Below, piece by piece: positions 1-11,777 of a DNA stretch of 64,000 nucleotides. How positions within the stretch are numbered: the first letter of the stretch is position 1; every line of letters begins with the position of its first letter. Where the stretch lies: positions 75,106,971-75,170,970 of the forward strand of contig CM077022.1 of NCBI GenBank assembly GCA_039090855.1. The letters are read 5' to 3'. The notes below the pieces were generated by a model, which worked only from the letters and a program-made list of their open reading frames with translations, was not told the DNA's origin and ran no database searches. The stretch is from Macrothele yani. Taxonomy: Eukaryota > Arthropoda > Arachnida > Araneae > Macrothelidae. Made by a program: the position numbers and the translations under genes.

Positions 1-169
1 TTTAGTTTCGTGTACAGTTTACCTGATAGTGATAGTTTTAGTTTTCAGTATGTATCCTGTGAACGACATTGTCTGTAATTTATTGCAAACTCTGTTCAAT
101 CAGTGGAAAGATGAAAATAAGAGACATTTTACTTCAATGACGACCGACGGATTCACTGACAATTGTCGC

Positions 170-1475
170 CAAGAAAGAAATCGAGAAGAGCAGTAAATCT
201 TACAATATCAATTTTAAAAATTGTTGGTTTACTGAATATAAATGGCTTTGTAGCCCTTCTGTGTTACATTTTTTTTTTTTTGTAGACCCTGCTTATTTTT
301 TAGTAATAAAATTCGGTGTGGAATAAAGACAATTTTCAGATTTCTTAAATATAAAATGGTCACTTCACAAACGTGGTGATTCTAGCGAACACCTGAAATG
401 CGAATTAATGCTAAATAATTTTGAAAAGAATCAGAACACCATTGCCGATGCTGTGAGGAGAATGCTAGGCTTTTGAAATGCATTTCAACGAAAGTGTTTG
501 TTTAAATAGACTTTTCCTGCAGACATTGATTGATGCAGTATTGTATTTGAGTAAACAAGAACTAGCATTCCGTGACCATGACGAAGCACTGACTCGATAA
601 ATCGTAGAAATTCAAAGAATTGCTTTCACTGTTGATATCCAGAAGTCCTTTAAAAATTCAAAATCAATACGAAACGATAAAAAATGTCATCACGGGTGAC
701 TCAAAAGCTATTCAAAACGAATTAATTGAATGTATTTCTGAATATATAAACGATCACGTCAAAAATGAAATAAATGAAGTTCAATGCTTTTCTATTCAAG
801 TAGATGGGAAGACATAACCCAGACTTCCGAGTGCTCTTTAATAATAAGATCTGTTGATTCGGAAGGTGTATTGGTTGAGCGATTTTTGGGTTTCCATGAT
901 GTGAGTAAAGATAGAACGTCAGAAGCTTTATACAAAATGCTAGACAAAAATTTGGTACAGTTTGATTATCAACACAAGTCAATCAGACAATGTTACGATG
1001 GGGCAAGCATAATGTCTGGACACTTGACTGGGCTCCAGAAAAAAGTGAAGCATAAAACTTCTCAAGCTGTTTTTGTTATTGCTTAGTACATCGTTTGAAC
1101 CTTGTATTACAGCAGAGTTTTTCTAAAATTTCTAAGTGTCGAATATTTTTTGCAAGCCTCAGTGTAATTCCTTTCTTTTTTCCCCACTCAGCGAAGCGAT
1201 CACTTCGCTGTGTGGTGAAAAAACAATACACTCACATCAACAACCGCAAAATGCATGCCAACCACAACAGAAACTCGATGGTCCTCCACTTCGACGTTAG
1301 TAAGTGTACTAGTTGACGATTGTGATAAATTGAAGGAAGTATTCAAATTTCTCACAAATAGTGACCAATCAGACAAAAAATCAATTCAACTTGCCCAAGG
1401 GTTTTTAAATGATATGAGCACTTTTGAATTTACATTTTTGGCAATAGTATTTAATGAAATATTTGGCTTCACCGA
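170..1475 (+). pseudogene. hAT transposase, N-terminal two thirds, broken by frameshifts
   Basis: The translated pieces in order are: a TTF-like zinc-binding segment (CWFTEYKWLCSP then FFCRPCLFF, about 220-300); a linker; the segment ending IQVDGKT (to 817); SVDSEGVLVERFLGFHDVSK with CYDGASIMSGHLTGLQ (about 840-1080); and a truncated segment with TRWSSTSTLVSVLVDDCDK (about 1255-1475). The CYDGA.MSG....LQ block is typical of the hAT RNase H-like core in DUF4371 proteins. At least four frame changes or stops are needed to read through. The frame stops abruptly at FTDL, where the Tc1 element begins, and resumes at 9487 with FENFPNKSLDIN. Confidence 0.75.
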
Positions 1476-1665
1476 TCTACACAGCTGCAACACCAAGAAG
1501 GAATCATCCGATTGGCCTGAAATTCGCAGCATGCATCGCCTGTGAGAGGGCATGCAAATGATTAGCATTGCAAGGCATATGCAAATCATGTGCGCCCGGC
1601 ACGCTACCGAGAAGCACTATAAGAAGGGTGCACATAAGGCGGGGTGTAAGTAGTGGAAGTGTGCT

Positions 1666-1932
1666 GTGCTGCCGGACCTGTGCGTGGGAAGCTTCCTGAT
1701 GACTCGTCGCAGAATACGGCAGTCATTCCAGCACGTTTCGGAGTTCGACAGAGGACTAATAGTGGCTTATCGCGACAGCGGTTTATCGTACCGAGACATC
1801 GGGGCCCGTGTGGGACGACATCCAGCCACAGTGAGGCGAGTATGGATTCGGTGGGTGCAGGAGGGACGGACGGACCGACATGAACGATTACCGCAGCAGC
1901 GGCACACCACCGAACGAGAGAAACATACATGA
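1666..1932 (+). pseudogene. Tc1-like transposase, N-terminal helix-turn-helix part (copy A)
   Basis: This open stretch reads MTRRRIRQSFQHVSEFDRG..., then GLSYRDIGARVGRHPATVRR, a paired-type helix-turn-helix DNA-binding domain typical of Tc1 transposases. The likely start is the Met at about 1699, or an upstream Met, since other copies begin GSFLM. The frame runs into the hAT left end at 1924 and stops soon after, so this half is severed from its catalytic half at 5989-6737. Confidence 0.75.
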
Positions 1933-2489
1933 GACCGGCCAATGACAAAAAAAGCTGAACTTTTTAACTGGGTGGAAAATTGGGACATGCGAAAGCGCTG
2001 TGTGAGCAAATTCAAATACAGCATATACAATATTTAAGATTGCACAAGCCATATGGAATTATTTTCTGTAAATTATGTAAGTAAATATTAAAGTGAAGCA
2101 CATTATTATATTCACAATAGAAAAGCAGGGAATCAAAATAAAATGAAATATTTTAAAAAATCAGATTTAAAACATGTAAATCTTTACTAGCTAAATCCTG
2201 AGGTGAAAAGTATTTGTCTAGGAAAGTTTGTGCATTTAGTCAAGCAATTAGAAACTTGCAAGAATTAGAAACATATCCACAGATTAGTTTTGGTCAAACA
2301 TCATAGTACAAGAGATAAGTCAGTCTTGTTGGCTTAGTAGCACTCTAATGTACCAAATTTTTTAGAAATGAAATGTGTGTGGAAATAAGTTAAATTCATG
2401 GATTCTTACTAAATGATAATTGGAATATGTATTTGAATATGTACAGATTTAAAAAAAAACATGACGAAGTTATGGTTTTTAAACAGGTT

Positions 2490-4060
2490 GCTTCAAAGAT
2501 ATGTTGCCCTTTTTTGTTGTACTTGCTTGCACAACAATTCGAATTTCCTCTTCTGAGCAAGCCTGGCTTTCTTCTCAGCAATCTGCACGGCCATATTTAT
2601 TTTACGTTGACTCTGCAGCTGAACAGCATCCATTGCTAACTTTTTCTTTTTGCTGATAATTAATTCCTTTTCTTTTCCTCTATCATTTCTTTGGTATAAC
2701 TTGTTTTTGATGCCCTAAGATTTTGGCAGAGGTTGGCATCAACTGCTTCTTGCAAAAAAATTTCTTTACTGAAGAAATTAATTGCAAACTCACCCTGTGC
2801 TTTAAGTTTATACTACACAATTTGTATAGCTGAATAGGTTTCAATGTTCATTCTTCCTGATTTTATATCTATGATTTCAGCCATCATGCTGAAAGAACTT
2901 TCAACCTGTGGAACATGATAACATGATATCAAGGCTTTTACTATTTTAGATAACAGTGTACTTGTAGAGGTTAAACACCTTTGCCCACCACGCATCAATT
3001 TTTACAAAGTTTCCAACTTTATCAACAGGAGATGGAAGTCGTGATTCAAACTGATACTGGTGAATTTCTAGAGCATAGCTTTCCATTTCCTCTGAATTCA
3101 ATATATTTCAAAGAAACTTTGGAAGTTTTTCAGTCTTTTAAAAGTTAGATTATGTCCCCTTGTAGAAAGATCAATAGCTGATATGTACATTAAAAGATCA
3201 CTACATAATGGTAGTGTCTTTTGCATGTATTTTGCACGCTGAATATAAGCTTCAGCAGCCTGGCTTAAAAAAAAATCCCCACAATGTCATTTGATTTGCT
3301 TTTCAAAATGTTTCTGATCCAAGAATCTTTCACAGGTTTGCCTTATCAAATCTTTCATAGGATTGCCTTTCAGTATCTCTTGTTTTAAGAAACAAGCTAA
3401 GAAATCCAAGAATAGTTGCTTCTGTTCATCAAAAACTTTATGAATTAATGGCTCCTTTGTTTGAAATAAGCATACATAATTTTTCAAAAGAGGTACAGCT
3501 GCAACATAAAAATTTAATATAAGCAAGGTTTTTTTGAGCTTTCAAATAATTTTGCAACAATTCTAGATTTCCATTTTCTTCCATCTTCTGTTAGATTCCC
3601 CCCCCCCGTAATTTCTTCCAAAGCTCCTGGAATTTTAACTTTTATTTCTAATCTTTACATATTTTATTTATCACATCCATGTATATTGGTCTTTCATTAG
3701 GCTGCACAAATCCATAGTACATGAGCAAAAGGGCATCATGGATATGTAAACTGTTTAATGCCACATTATAGAATGACAACCACCTGCATTGCACCATGTT
3801 CTTAATTTCAGTGAATTTTAGCCCTATAATTTCACAAATTTCAGCAAGGGCTTCATGTTGATCTGCCGACCATTTAAAGTCATTGAAGAAGTCAATAAAG
3901 TATTTCTCAATGTAAGCTTAAAATGGCTTGCAAAAATTTTTACTTGCATTATGAATATGGTGACATGAATTTCCATCAATGTCAAGCAAGTGGGGTGATT
4001 TTCTCTGCCGAATTCTTGTTTTTAACCATGTTTTTGGGCCGCTCATGACACATTCTTTCC
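2490..4060 (-). pseudogene. hAT transposase remnant (copy 1 of the CATACATGAGA family)
   Basis: Read on the minus strand from about 4060 downwards, the blocks are: LLDIDGNSCHHIHNASK; YIEKYFIDFFNDFKWSADQH; an alpha-helical stretch with VQCRWLSFYNVALNSLHIHD; the piece at 3287-3526 (IHKVFDEQKQLFLDFLACFL); and the C-terminal hAT block VESSFSMMAEIIDIKSGRMN (2813-2998). A Lys/Arg-rich tail follows (MAVQIAEKKARLAQKRK). Only the C-terminal half of a normal transposase is present and stops separate the blocks. The N-terminal half has been replaced by the repeats at 4040-5780. Confidence 0.7.
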
Positions 4061-5110
4061 ATTTAACTTTCAAACAAGCAAAACAAATTCCTCCTCAGAA
4101 AGAAAGAAAGAAAAAAAAAACCGGAAAGCTGTGCCACGAACTTTGTTTAGTGGGTTCGGGCCTATGTAATACTGGCCCGAAGCAGTGCGTTTTTCCCCCA
4201 CTTAGCTTTCAAACATGCAAAACACATTTTTCCTTAGGAAAAAACAAAAGAAAGGAAAGAAACAGGGTTGTGTCACGAACTTTGTTCAGAGGCTTCGGGC
4301 CGACGTTATCCTAGCCGGGCGCCGTGCTTTCTTTCCACTAAGTTTTCAAACAAGCAAAACACATTCCTCCTCCTTAGAAAAAGAAAAAAACACAGAGGTG
4401 CGTCACAAACTTGGTTCAGAGGCATAGGGCCGACGCAATTCCGGGCCGCAGCGAAAGAAGCACGTCCAAGCCAACGTAATTCTGGATCACTGCAAAAGAA
4501 GCACGCCAGGCCTACGTAATACCGCCGTGGCTCCTTTTCACTTAGCTTTCAAACAAGCAAAACAATTCCTCCTCCTCAGAAAGAAAAAAAAAAAAAAAAA
4601 ACGGAAAGCTGCGTCACGAACTTTGTTTAGAAGTTTCGGGCCGACGTAATACTGGCCGGGCGTCGTGCTTTCTTTCCACTAAGTTTTCAAGCAAGCAAAA
4701 CACATTCCTCCTCCTTAGAAAAAAACAAAGAGGTGCGTCACGAACTTGGTTCAGAGGCATCGGGCTGACGCAAGTCCGGGCCACAGCGAAAGAAGCACGT
4801 CCAAGCCAGCGTAATTCCGGATCACGGCAAAAGAAGCATGCCAAGCTTACTACGTAATCCCGGCGCAGCGCCCTGCTTCCTTTCCACTTGGCTTTCAAAC
4901 AAGCAAAATAAATTCCTTCTCTTCGGGAAAGGGGGGGATAGCACGCCGGGCTTATGCAATCCTAACGCCGTGCTTTTTTTTTACACTTTCGAACAAGCTA
5001 GACAAATTCTGCCACCTCAGAAAAAAAAAAAAAAAAAAGATACAAAGGGCTGTGTTACGAACATTGTTCAGAGGCTTTTACATCGATTATTTGCAAAACC
5101 ATTAAAACTT
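4040..5110. repeat. Higher-order tandem repeat inside the hAT copy
   Basis: The motif CTTTCAAACAAGCAAAAC or a close variant recurs near 4068, 4206, 4344, 4545, 4686 and 4889. The spacings alternate between about 138-141 and about 201-203 bp, giving a higher-order unit of about 340 bp. Each unit carries an A-rich tract, a GTCACGAACTTTGTTCAGAGG box, and in the long form a GCAAAAGAAGCACG box. Reading frames across it are artefacts of the repeat. Confidence 0.8.
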
Positions 5111-5330
5111 TCTTTATAACAGCGAAAATCTCAATAACCATAATTTTTTGTTAGTCACCCGTAATCCCGGGGGAAATCCGTAATAATTACGGAGATTCTG
5201 TAATTGCCAATTCTGTAATCTTTGTGCTTCCTTCGTAGAAAGAGGTTTCACGAGAGCTTCGATTCTCGAACGATCTCAGAAAAGCGGGAACGCATTCAGA
5301 TACATCGCAAATTACAAGAGAGAGAGAGAG

Positions 5331-5764
5331 TTCCTGGCGATGACGTCACGGATAGAATGCAGAGTGGCGATTTCCCGCAAGACACGGGATGGCTGTCTCC
5401 TCGTGGGCTGCGGCAGTTTCCCTAAAGCATGAAGTAGGCGGAGCTTCACCCTTCGCGCTGCGATGCTTAAGTGACTGACATCCCATCCATTGTTGACAGC
5501 AGTAAACGAATTGAGCTCCTGACTCCACCCTCCAACATTTCTTCTGGCCCCCAGAAGAAATTCCTGGCGATGACGTCACGGATGAAATGCAGAGTGTCGA
5601 TTTCCCGCAAGACACAAGATGGCTGTCTCCTCATGGGCTGCGGCAGTTTCCCTAAAGCACAAAGTAGGCGGAGCTTCCACCCTTCGCGCTGCGATGTCAA
5701 GTGACTGACATCAGTAAACGAATTGAGCTCCTGACTCCACCCTCCAACATTTCTTCTTGCCCCC
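5331..5764. repeat. Tandem duplication of a 230 bp unit
   Basis: The box TTCCTGGCGATGACGTCACG begins at 5331 and again at 5561, and the following roughly 200 bases match closely. Both copies contain GACTCCACCCTCCAACATT, and the second copy is slightly shorter. It contains a TGACGTCA palindrome (a CREB/ATF-type site by sequence), which may be chance. No gene is seen in it. Confidence 0.85.
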
Positions 5765-5988
5765 AGCGCCTGCTCCATAAAACAACGCTTTCAGTTCGAA
5801 AGCGCTTAGTTCTTTTATTCCACAAAGCGGAATCGCGGAATTCCGCTTTTTCAAGGATTTTTCTATAGGACGACCCCCCCCCCAAATTCTGAAAAATTTC
5901 TCTTCATTTTTGCAATGACCTCGAGAATGACCAAAATGATGTCGAAAAAAGCCGAATTCCGCTAATTCGCGGAAGAATCTCATGTATG

Positions 5989-6737
5989 GAGGACCGGCCT
6001 GTTGCGCGGCGGTCATTGACGACTCGCACCGCCACATCACGAACGTTAGCGCAGGAATTAGGGTGTTTCGCGCAAAAAACCTGTATCAGCACGTACCGTT
6101 CGACGTCGTTTGCAGGAGCGGAGACTTGTCGCACGGCGCCCGTTGCTCCGATTACCATTGACGTTACACCACCGGCGAGTGCAGCGGCAGTGGGCCATTG
6201 AACGCCGCACCTGGTCTATGGAATGGCATGACATTGTCTTCTCCGACGAATCCCGCTTCTGCCTGCAACACCACGATGGTCACATCCGCGTGTGGCAGCA
6301 CCGCGGCGAGAGACTGTATGACGCCTGCATTATGCATCGCCATACCGGTCCGTCTCCTGGCGTTATGGTTTGGGGCGCAATTGGATATGACACCCGCACC
6401 CCTCTGGTACGCATCGCCGGTACACTCAACAGCCATCGCTACATCTCCGATGTTTTGGAGCCTGTTGTCTGTCCTCCCTTACTTGCAGGACCTGCCAGCG
6501 GCCACGTTTCAACAGGCGTGCCCGCACGTGGCATGCATCGTGCAACAATTCTTCACAGCCCACCAGGTGTCACTGCTGCCGTTGCCCGCCTCTTCTCCCG
6601 ATATGTCACCCATCGAACACGTCTGGTCGCTGATCGGCAACCGAGTGGCCCTGCAAGCACCACCCGCGGCTACTCCTGATGAACTGTGGCAACGTGTGGA
6701 AGCAGCCTGGACCGACATGCTCCAAGCCCACATCTAA
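5989..6737 (+). pseudogene. Tc1-like transposase, catalytic DDE part (copy A)
   Basis: This resumes the same gene after the hAT insertion. The first frame, to about 6460, has the first catalytic Asp in DIVFSDESRFCLQHHDG and the block GVMVWGAIGYDTR. After a frame change the rest reads ATFQQACPHVACIVQQFF and SSPDMSPIEHVWSLIGNR, which contains the Glu. The second catalytic Asp, present as QQDNAHPHVA in the copy at 34289-35702, has been deleted here. The gene is therefore inactive independently of its insertions. Confidence 0.8.
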
Positions 6738-6815
6738 AGCCTCTTTCGTTCGATGCCGAGGCGTGTAGTGGCCGTTATTGCCAGCCATGGGGGCCACACG
6801 AACTATTGATGTCTG

Positions 6816-9349
6816 CAGGGTTCGTACTCTTTTCGGGGGAAAAAATTCAAGGACTTTCCAGGCCTTTTCCAGGCCATATACAAAAAATTCCAGGATGATT
6901 ACTACGCTTTACAGTATCATGCTCAAATTAGTTTTTAAAAGCAATTTCAGTTTTAAGTAATAAAAATGATGAAAGATGCAAATGGATTAGGGATGATAGG
7001 GGGGAAGGGAATAGAACTGTCCATAATTAGCATGTTCTCGTTGCGCTAGGCGCTTAAGCACTGCTGAATTCAGTCAGACCCCCAATGGTCAAATGATTGA
7101 AATGTGCTGATGTTCATGGAATGAAATGGTTGATCAGCTATGATAACCGCATAAAAGTTCGAAGGGGCGATTTCTTTTTTACGTTATGCAACATTCTACA
7201 TTACTCCAGTATTTATCTTGTCATCATCAACAATAGCAATGTAACTACCACTTACGATCGCGGATATCGGCCAACTGAAAATCTGCCATACAACTAAGGG
7301 ATACAACACACAGGTATCATGTTACAGTGTATTGTAATTGAAAAAAAAAAAGATTTCAGAAATTAAAATCGAAAAAAAAAACTTTCAGAAATTAATATCA
7401 TCAAGTCATGGTGTTTCAAAAATCCGCTTTCCTTATAATGTTTAAAAACATGTAATGTTTTTTCTTTTTTACCTGTCGTGTATAATAAAATGGGTTGATT
7501 TTTTTATGGAATCAGACGTCCATATGTCCAATTGTCTTCGTCTGAGTTCACACGTTAGCTACTGTGTACAAGTAGACATATTTTTTCAGCTCAAAAATAT
7601 GTAGTTTTGTATGTATTCACAGTATAACTAATTCCGTATTCCCACAGAACAAAATTCAGCAGATACAAATGAAGAACATCAAGACCCACCCAACACCATG
7701 TTTCCGATTGTCTGCTGTTTATATTCAAGAAATGCGAATATGGATCAATGGTGAATGCAGCAACTATGGTTTTTATTTATTACCAAGAAAAAAAAAAGGA
7801 GCCTGAAAGCTGTAAAGCTGAAACGGATATTTCTCCCCTCCCGAAAACATTCCGATTAAGTTCAAACAGCAGGAGCACGCGTCCACGCACACTCAACCTC
7901 TGGAATGTCCTGATGGAACGGTTTCTTTTCATTTGGCACATCGCCATAAATCACCACCTGCAGCTCACTGAAGTGTCTTCCTCCTTCACCCTAACTAAAG
8001 GAGAAAACGCAAAAAAAAAAAAAAATGCTGCCCAATTTTCGACAAAATGACCAAATTTACGTCATAACGTTGCAATTTACTAAAATACGTTTATCTGCTG
8101 AATTTCGCCTAAATCCATTGAAAACTTTTTAATTATAGATTTTTTTATTAAAACAGTAACTCAGACATCTGAATAAAAATGTATGTTTGTAATTAAAATA
8201 GAGTCCATATCATCACAGAAACAAAATTTAAGGATCACTCTGTTTAAATAAACCATGGCATCTAAAAAAGAATAATTTGCTTGCTTTTCCCGTAATTTAT
8301 AATTGCCGTTTCTTTTTTGAATCCGATTTTGCAACGGAAGATTTTTTTTTTTTTTTTTTTTTTGCATCTGCTAAAGTTTCAAACGGAATTCGGCGAAATT
8401 TGCACTAGAACTTTATTGTGATGTATTTTAACCACTGTAAAAATTTTACTGTGTTATTTTCAAAATTCCGGAAAATGGATTTCTGAAAATATCTCTTAGT
8501 CCTTTTGAGCCGTAGAAGTGATAAACAGGTGTTTGCTTTCTTCCCAACCAAGGGCTTCGGATCAGCGCTCCCAGCTGTCAATCAACCGTTGCTATGGTAA
8601 CACCCTTTCTGCTCAAGGCTCACTGTCTAAAGAGGCACACATAATAAAAATTTCCAATGCTAACTTTTTAAGTTTTAAACCGATTCAAATGGAATTTTGG
8701 GAGTGAGCTTCTGTAATCCAATTATAGTAAATGTAAAAATTTCAGCCACTTTTGTGAAAAATTCGCAAAGATAGTTTTCTTATTTTTTATCATAAGTAGC
8801 CGAAGTCTCTTGAGGGGTGGGCCGGAAGCAAGCGTCTTAATGCAATAAACAAGGAGCAGATGAATGTGTTGTTCAGGCATACTCTTCACTGGTGGATGCC
8901 AGCTGACTTGGTAAACACGCGACCCCCTTGCAAATGCTAAATGTCTCTTCTTTCCCCTTCTGTTCTCAGTAGTTGTCGGACGGACATCAAGCTCAGGGCT
9001 AGAGAATGCATCAAGCTCCCCTTCCCTAACAGACCTGCTAGTAATCATCCAATTTTATTGCACTGGAAGTAGTGCTTCCCCCCCCCCCAGCCAAATTAGG
9101 ATTTGGGCACATCCGAAACACCACTGTAGCCGGCGGTTTCTTTGAGAACAGAGGAGAGGAACTTAAAAAAATTAAGGGGTAACAGTCAGTAACACGATTT
9201 CCTAAAAGGGCATTTTTTTTAAGCACTAATTTCAAGGCTTTTCAAGACAGCATTAAAAAATACCGTTTTTCCAGGATATTCCAGGCCTTGAAAACGTAAT
9301 CATGATTTTCCAGGACTTTCCAGGTTTTCAAGCACGCGTGCGCACCCTG
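6816..9349. mobile_element. Non-coding hAT-like element inserted at the 3' end of Tc1 copy A
   Basis: The termini are CAGGGTTCGTAC and its imperfect inverse GCGCACCCTG. Taking AGGG/CCCT as the boundaries, the flanks ATGTCTGC and GTGTCTGC form an 8 bp target repeat with one mismatch, which is the hAT size. Both ends have several TTCCAGGACTTTCCAGG-type subterminal repeats. The 2.5 kb interior has poly-A/T runs and no recognisable protein, so this looks non-autonomous or fully decayed. Confidence 0.65.
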
Positions 9350-9486
9350 TGTCTGCGTGTTCCGCAAGTCGCACGGGCCTGTAAGCTCAATCGTTTCATT
9401 TTTGTATCTGTTGTTATGTGTCCAGTAAATCTGGCTTTGCTATCTCGTGTCCTTCTTGGTGTTGCATTATGGGTGGCCAGCAGTGT

Positions 9487-10250
9487 ATTATTCGAAAATT
9501 TTCCGAACAAATCACTAGACATAAACTAATGTGTTACTCAAATTAAAAAAAAAAACATGAAATTTTGAGCCATAAAAGGAACGATGAGGTATTTGAAACA
9601 CTGTTTGGAAAAGCTAGCAAAATCACAGAAATAATCAGATCTAAACGAGAATAAGCTGCTCTTACACAAGATACAATTTTTCAAAATTATAGACAATTGT
9701 ATTTTGAAATTTTGTACCACATTCTTATGAAAATGGATATAAGATTTCAAGACTGTGAGAAACTTGAACTTCAAATTTGCCTGTCTTGCTGACACAACCA
9801 AATTCGACCAATTTAATCTATGCTTTCACTCTCACGCTTTTGAAAATCTTCAACATTTTTACGGAAAAATATTTACTAAACACCAGCGCCTTAAAAATGA
9901 ACTGAGTCTTGTATATGCTGATGAAAAATTAAGGAATATATCGACTCATGAACTTCTTTGAGTGCTTCATGGAGATAAAGACATTTTTACAGAATCTTAT
10001 ATACTGTATTGGATTCCCTGATTTTAACAATTGCATCTGCAAGTGTTTCAGTGGAAAGAAATTTTTCTTGCCTTAAAAGAATACAAACTTACTCAAGAAA
10101 CACTATTTCTCGAGATAAACTTGCTTCTTTGGCAAAGATTTCTATTCAGAAAGACATTTTCTTGATGTCACGAAGAAACAGCTATTTTATGATGACATAA
10201 TCGACAAATTTCCAGCTTTAAAGGGAAGAATTGATCTAATACATGTATAA
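9487..10250 (+). pseudogene. hAT transposase, C-terminal third with dimerisation region, broken
   Basis: This continues the hAT gene interrupted at 1478. It reads ENFPNKSLDINLCYS, then NDEVFETLFGKASKI, then a HSHAFENLQHFYGKIF block. It ends in the hAT C-terminal dimerisation motif ILTIASASVSVERNFSCLKR..., followed by a last frame with FPALKGRIDLIH and a stop near 10250. Several frameshifts separate the blocks. The spacing to the terminus at 10357 is about 110 bp, as expected for a hAT 3' end. Confidence 0.75.
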
Positions 10251-10429
10251 AAAAATAGGTAAGTTCTCATTAGCTGATTTTCATTGAAGACTGTAGATAT
10301 CTTTTCATATTGCTCTTGTAGCTCTTCACCTATTTTTCCTTCCACGAGCCGCCACTGAATGATACACATGATGGCAAAAACAGAGCTGCAGGACAATTAC
10401 AGAGAGATCTGTGGCATGCAGTCCGGTCA

Positions 10430-11500
10430 TCTTCAATAACGCGTCGCACCGCTTTGCGCGGCAATACATGCTGCAATACGGTCCGGCACGGAGGCAAACA
10501 GACTCCTGATGTTGTTCAGTGGCAGACTGGCCCACACATGTTGGACGATGTATTCCAAATCCCGGATCGTGCGGCACACCGGCAGCCAGATTTTGACTGG
10601 TCCCACACATGCTTGATAAGGGACATGTCTGGGGAGTGGGCAGGCAATGGAAGTGTCTGGACATGACGTAGGCAGTCCTGGGCAACCCAAGCTATGTGCA
10701 GGCGAGCATTATCCTGCTGGTATAGCGTACCTAGAATCCCGGCCAGGAATGGGAGCACATGGGACCGTAGGATCTCATCCACATACTGCTGGCCAGTCAA
10801 TGATCCACGTACCACTACTAGAGCTGATCGGCTATCGTAGGCAATGGCTCCCCAGACCATGCCTGCAGTGGGGTAGGTGTGGCACTCAATATCGATGTTG
10901 GGATTGTGCCATTAACCCAGGTGGCCTCCACACTCTGGCACGATCGTCTGTCCCCAAAATGAAGCAGCACTCATCGCTAAACACCACATGTCACCAGTCT
11001 GTGGTGTTCCATGTGGCTCTGGCCCGGCACCACTGCAAATGGAGCCAGCAATGTTCCGGTGTTAATGGCAACACAGGTAAGGGGCACTGGGATCACAAAT
11101 TCGCTTCAGCGAGGCATCGGGAAATGGTTCATGGGCACACAGGAGCTGCTACATCTGCCTGCATAGTGGACCGGGTCCTCGTGGGATCCGTTCGTGCCTG
11201 CACACGATCCGTCGATCCTCTCTTCCTCTCTTCTAGTGGTCCTCCTGGTCCATCCGGAGCTGCTTCACCATGTGGCAGTGCCGTCACATGTCCACTGCTC
11301 TCAACACAGTCAGAGGGTATGGTCAGAAAGATCCACGTGGCAGACGATATGGCGCGCCGACCACCCTGCAGTTTTCAGCCCGATGATCTGGCCTTTCTCA
11401 AAGTCCATAAGTTGCGTAAACCGACGTCTCTGGAGTTTACGCGGCATTCTTGTCACTCTGTACTCTTGCTTGCGTCGGCCGGTGCTTTTCGCTTTCATGG
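10430..11500 (-). pseudogene. Tc1-like transposase relic, second family, catalytic Glu replaced
   Basis: On the minus strand from about 11500 the pieces are: RRRFTQLMDFEKGQIIGLK (helix-turn-helix start); HVVFSDECCFILGTDDR with the first Asp; MVWGAIAYDSRSALVVVRG; LYQQDNARLHIAWVAQDCL with the second Asp; and HSPDMSLIKHVWDQ, where the catalytic Glu of IEH has become Lys. The C-terminus ends ACIAAQSGATRY near 10433. Many stops and frame changes are present. TIRs could not be assigned: candidates near 10260 and 11765 match only weakly. The long plus-strand frame at 10647-11621 is the antisense shadow of this gene. Confidence 0.75.
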
Positions 11501-11777
11501 AGCATCGGCTACATGCAGGTTTATAAGACTGCTGGTTCATGCTTGTAGAGCCACCACAGGGTGTGTAGTCATGCGCAATCATATCAAACGTGGATCACTT
11601 GCATACCAGCACGCACTCTAGCTTTTTGCAAATTTCATGGTAGTAGCCTATTTTCTTCTAGGTGTGCAAATTTCATTGTCTGCGAGTATAGTTCATAAAG
11701 TGTTGTTCACACTTCTTTTCATGTTATGATGTTATTGTACAGATAAACAATGTTCATATGAACTTACACTCTGCCAT

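Larger units (their letters stand above)
1924..5988 (-). mobile_element. hAT-like element with CATACATGAGA termini, copy 1, nested in Tc1 copy A
   Basis: The termini are CATACATGAGA (1924-1934) and its inverse TCTCATGTATG (5978-5988). The flanks are the two halves of the Tc1 sequence (ACGAGAG... / GAGGACCGG), without a clean 8 bp target repeat. The left 200 bp matches the sequence at 41685-41870, and less closely 23358-23420. The right terminus matches that at 30241-30251. The interior carries a minus-strand hAT transposase remnant, then tandem repeats (4040-5110) and a duplicated 230 bp unit (5331-5764). Confidence 0.7.
1480..9485 (+). mobile_element. Tc1-like element, copy A, split into three pieces by two later insertions
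   Basis: This copy shares its sequence with complete copies at 34289-35702 and 52685-54005. Its own parts are 1480-1923, 5989-6815 and 9350-9485. The right TIR (ending GGGTGGCCAGCAGTG, then TA) is intact. The left TIR has lost an internal segment and reads CACAGCTGCAACACCAAG, against CACTGCTGGCCACCC... in the complete copy. The hAT at 1924-5988 entered between the HTH and DDE regions. A second element at 6816-9349 entered just after the transposase stop. Confidence 0.85.
1..10357 (+). mobile_element. hAT element (TTF/DUF4371-type transposase), outermost layer of a nested stack; left end outside the window
   Basis: The coding remnants at 170-1475 and 9490-10250 belong to one hAT transposase split by a Tc1-like insertion at a TA site (1478-1479 and 9486-9487). 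The right terminus is the inverse of CAGTGGCGGCTCGTGG, ending at 10357. This is a terminal sequence I associate with hAT elements, and AATGATAC follows as the possible 8 bp target repeat. No matching left terminus is visible, so the element starts before the window or was truncated. The reading frame is broken in many places, so the copy is dead. Confidence 0.75.

Noticed and set aside
3979..5119. Several open frames of 70-110 codons
   Set aside because: They cross the 340 bp tandem repeat and poly-A tracts and repeat the same peptide fragments, so they are repeat artefacts.
5331..5764. CRE-like TGACGTCA as a promoter element
   Set aside because: It lies in a duplicated transposon interior with no gene start nearby; an 8-base palindrome alone is not evidence.
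10647..11621. Longest plus-strand frame outside the reverse transcriptase (324 codons)
   Set aside because: It is the antisense of the Tc1 relic on the minus strand, whose motifs (FSDE, QQDNA, SPDM) are recognisable; the plus-strand translation has low-complexity and Cys/His-rich composition with no domain.
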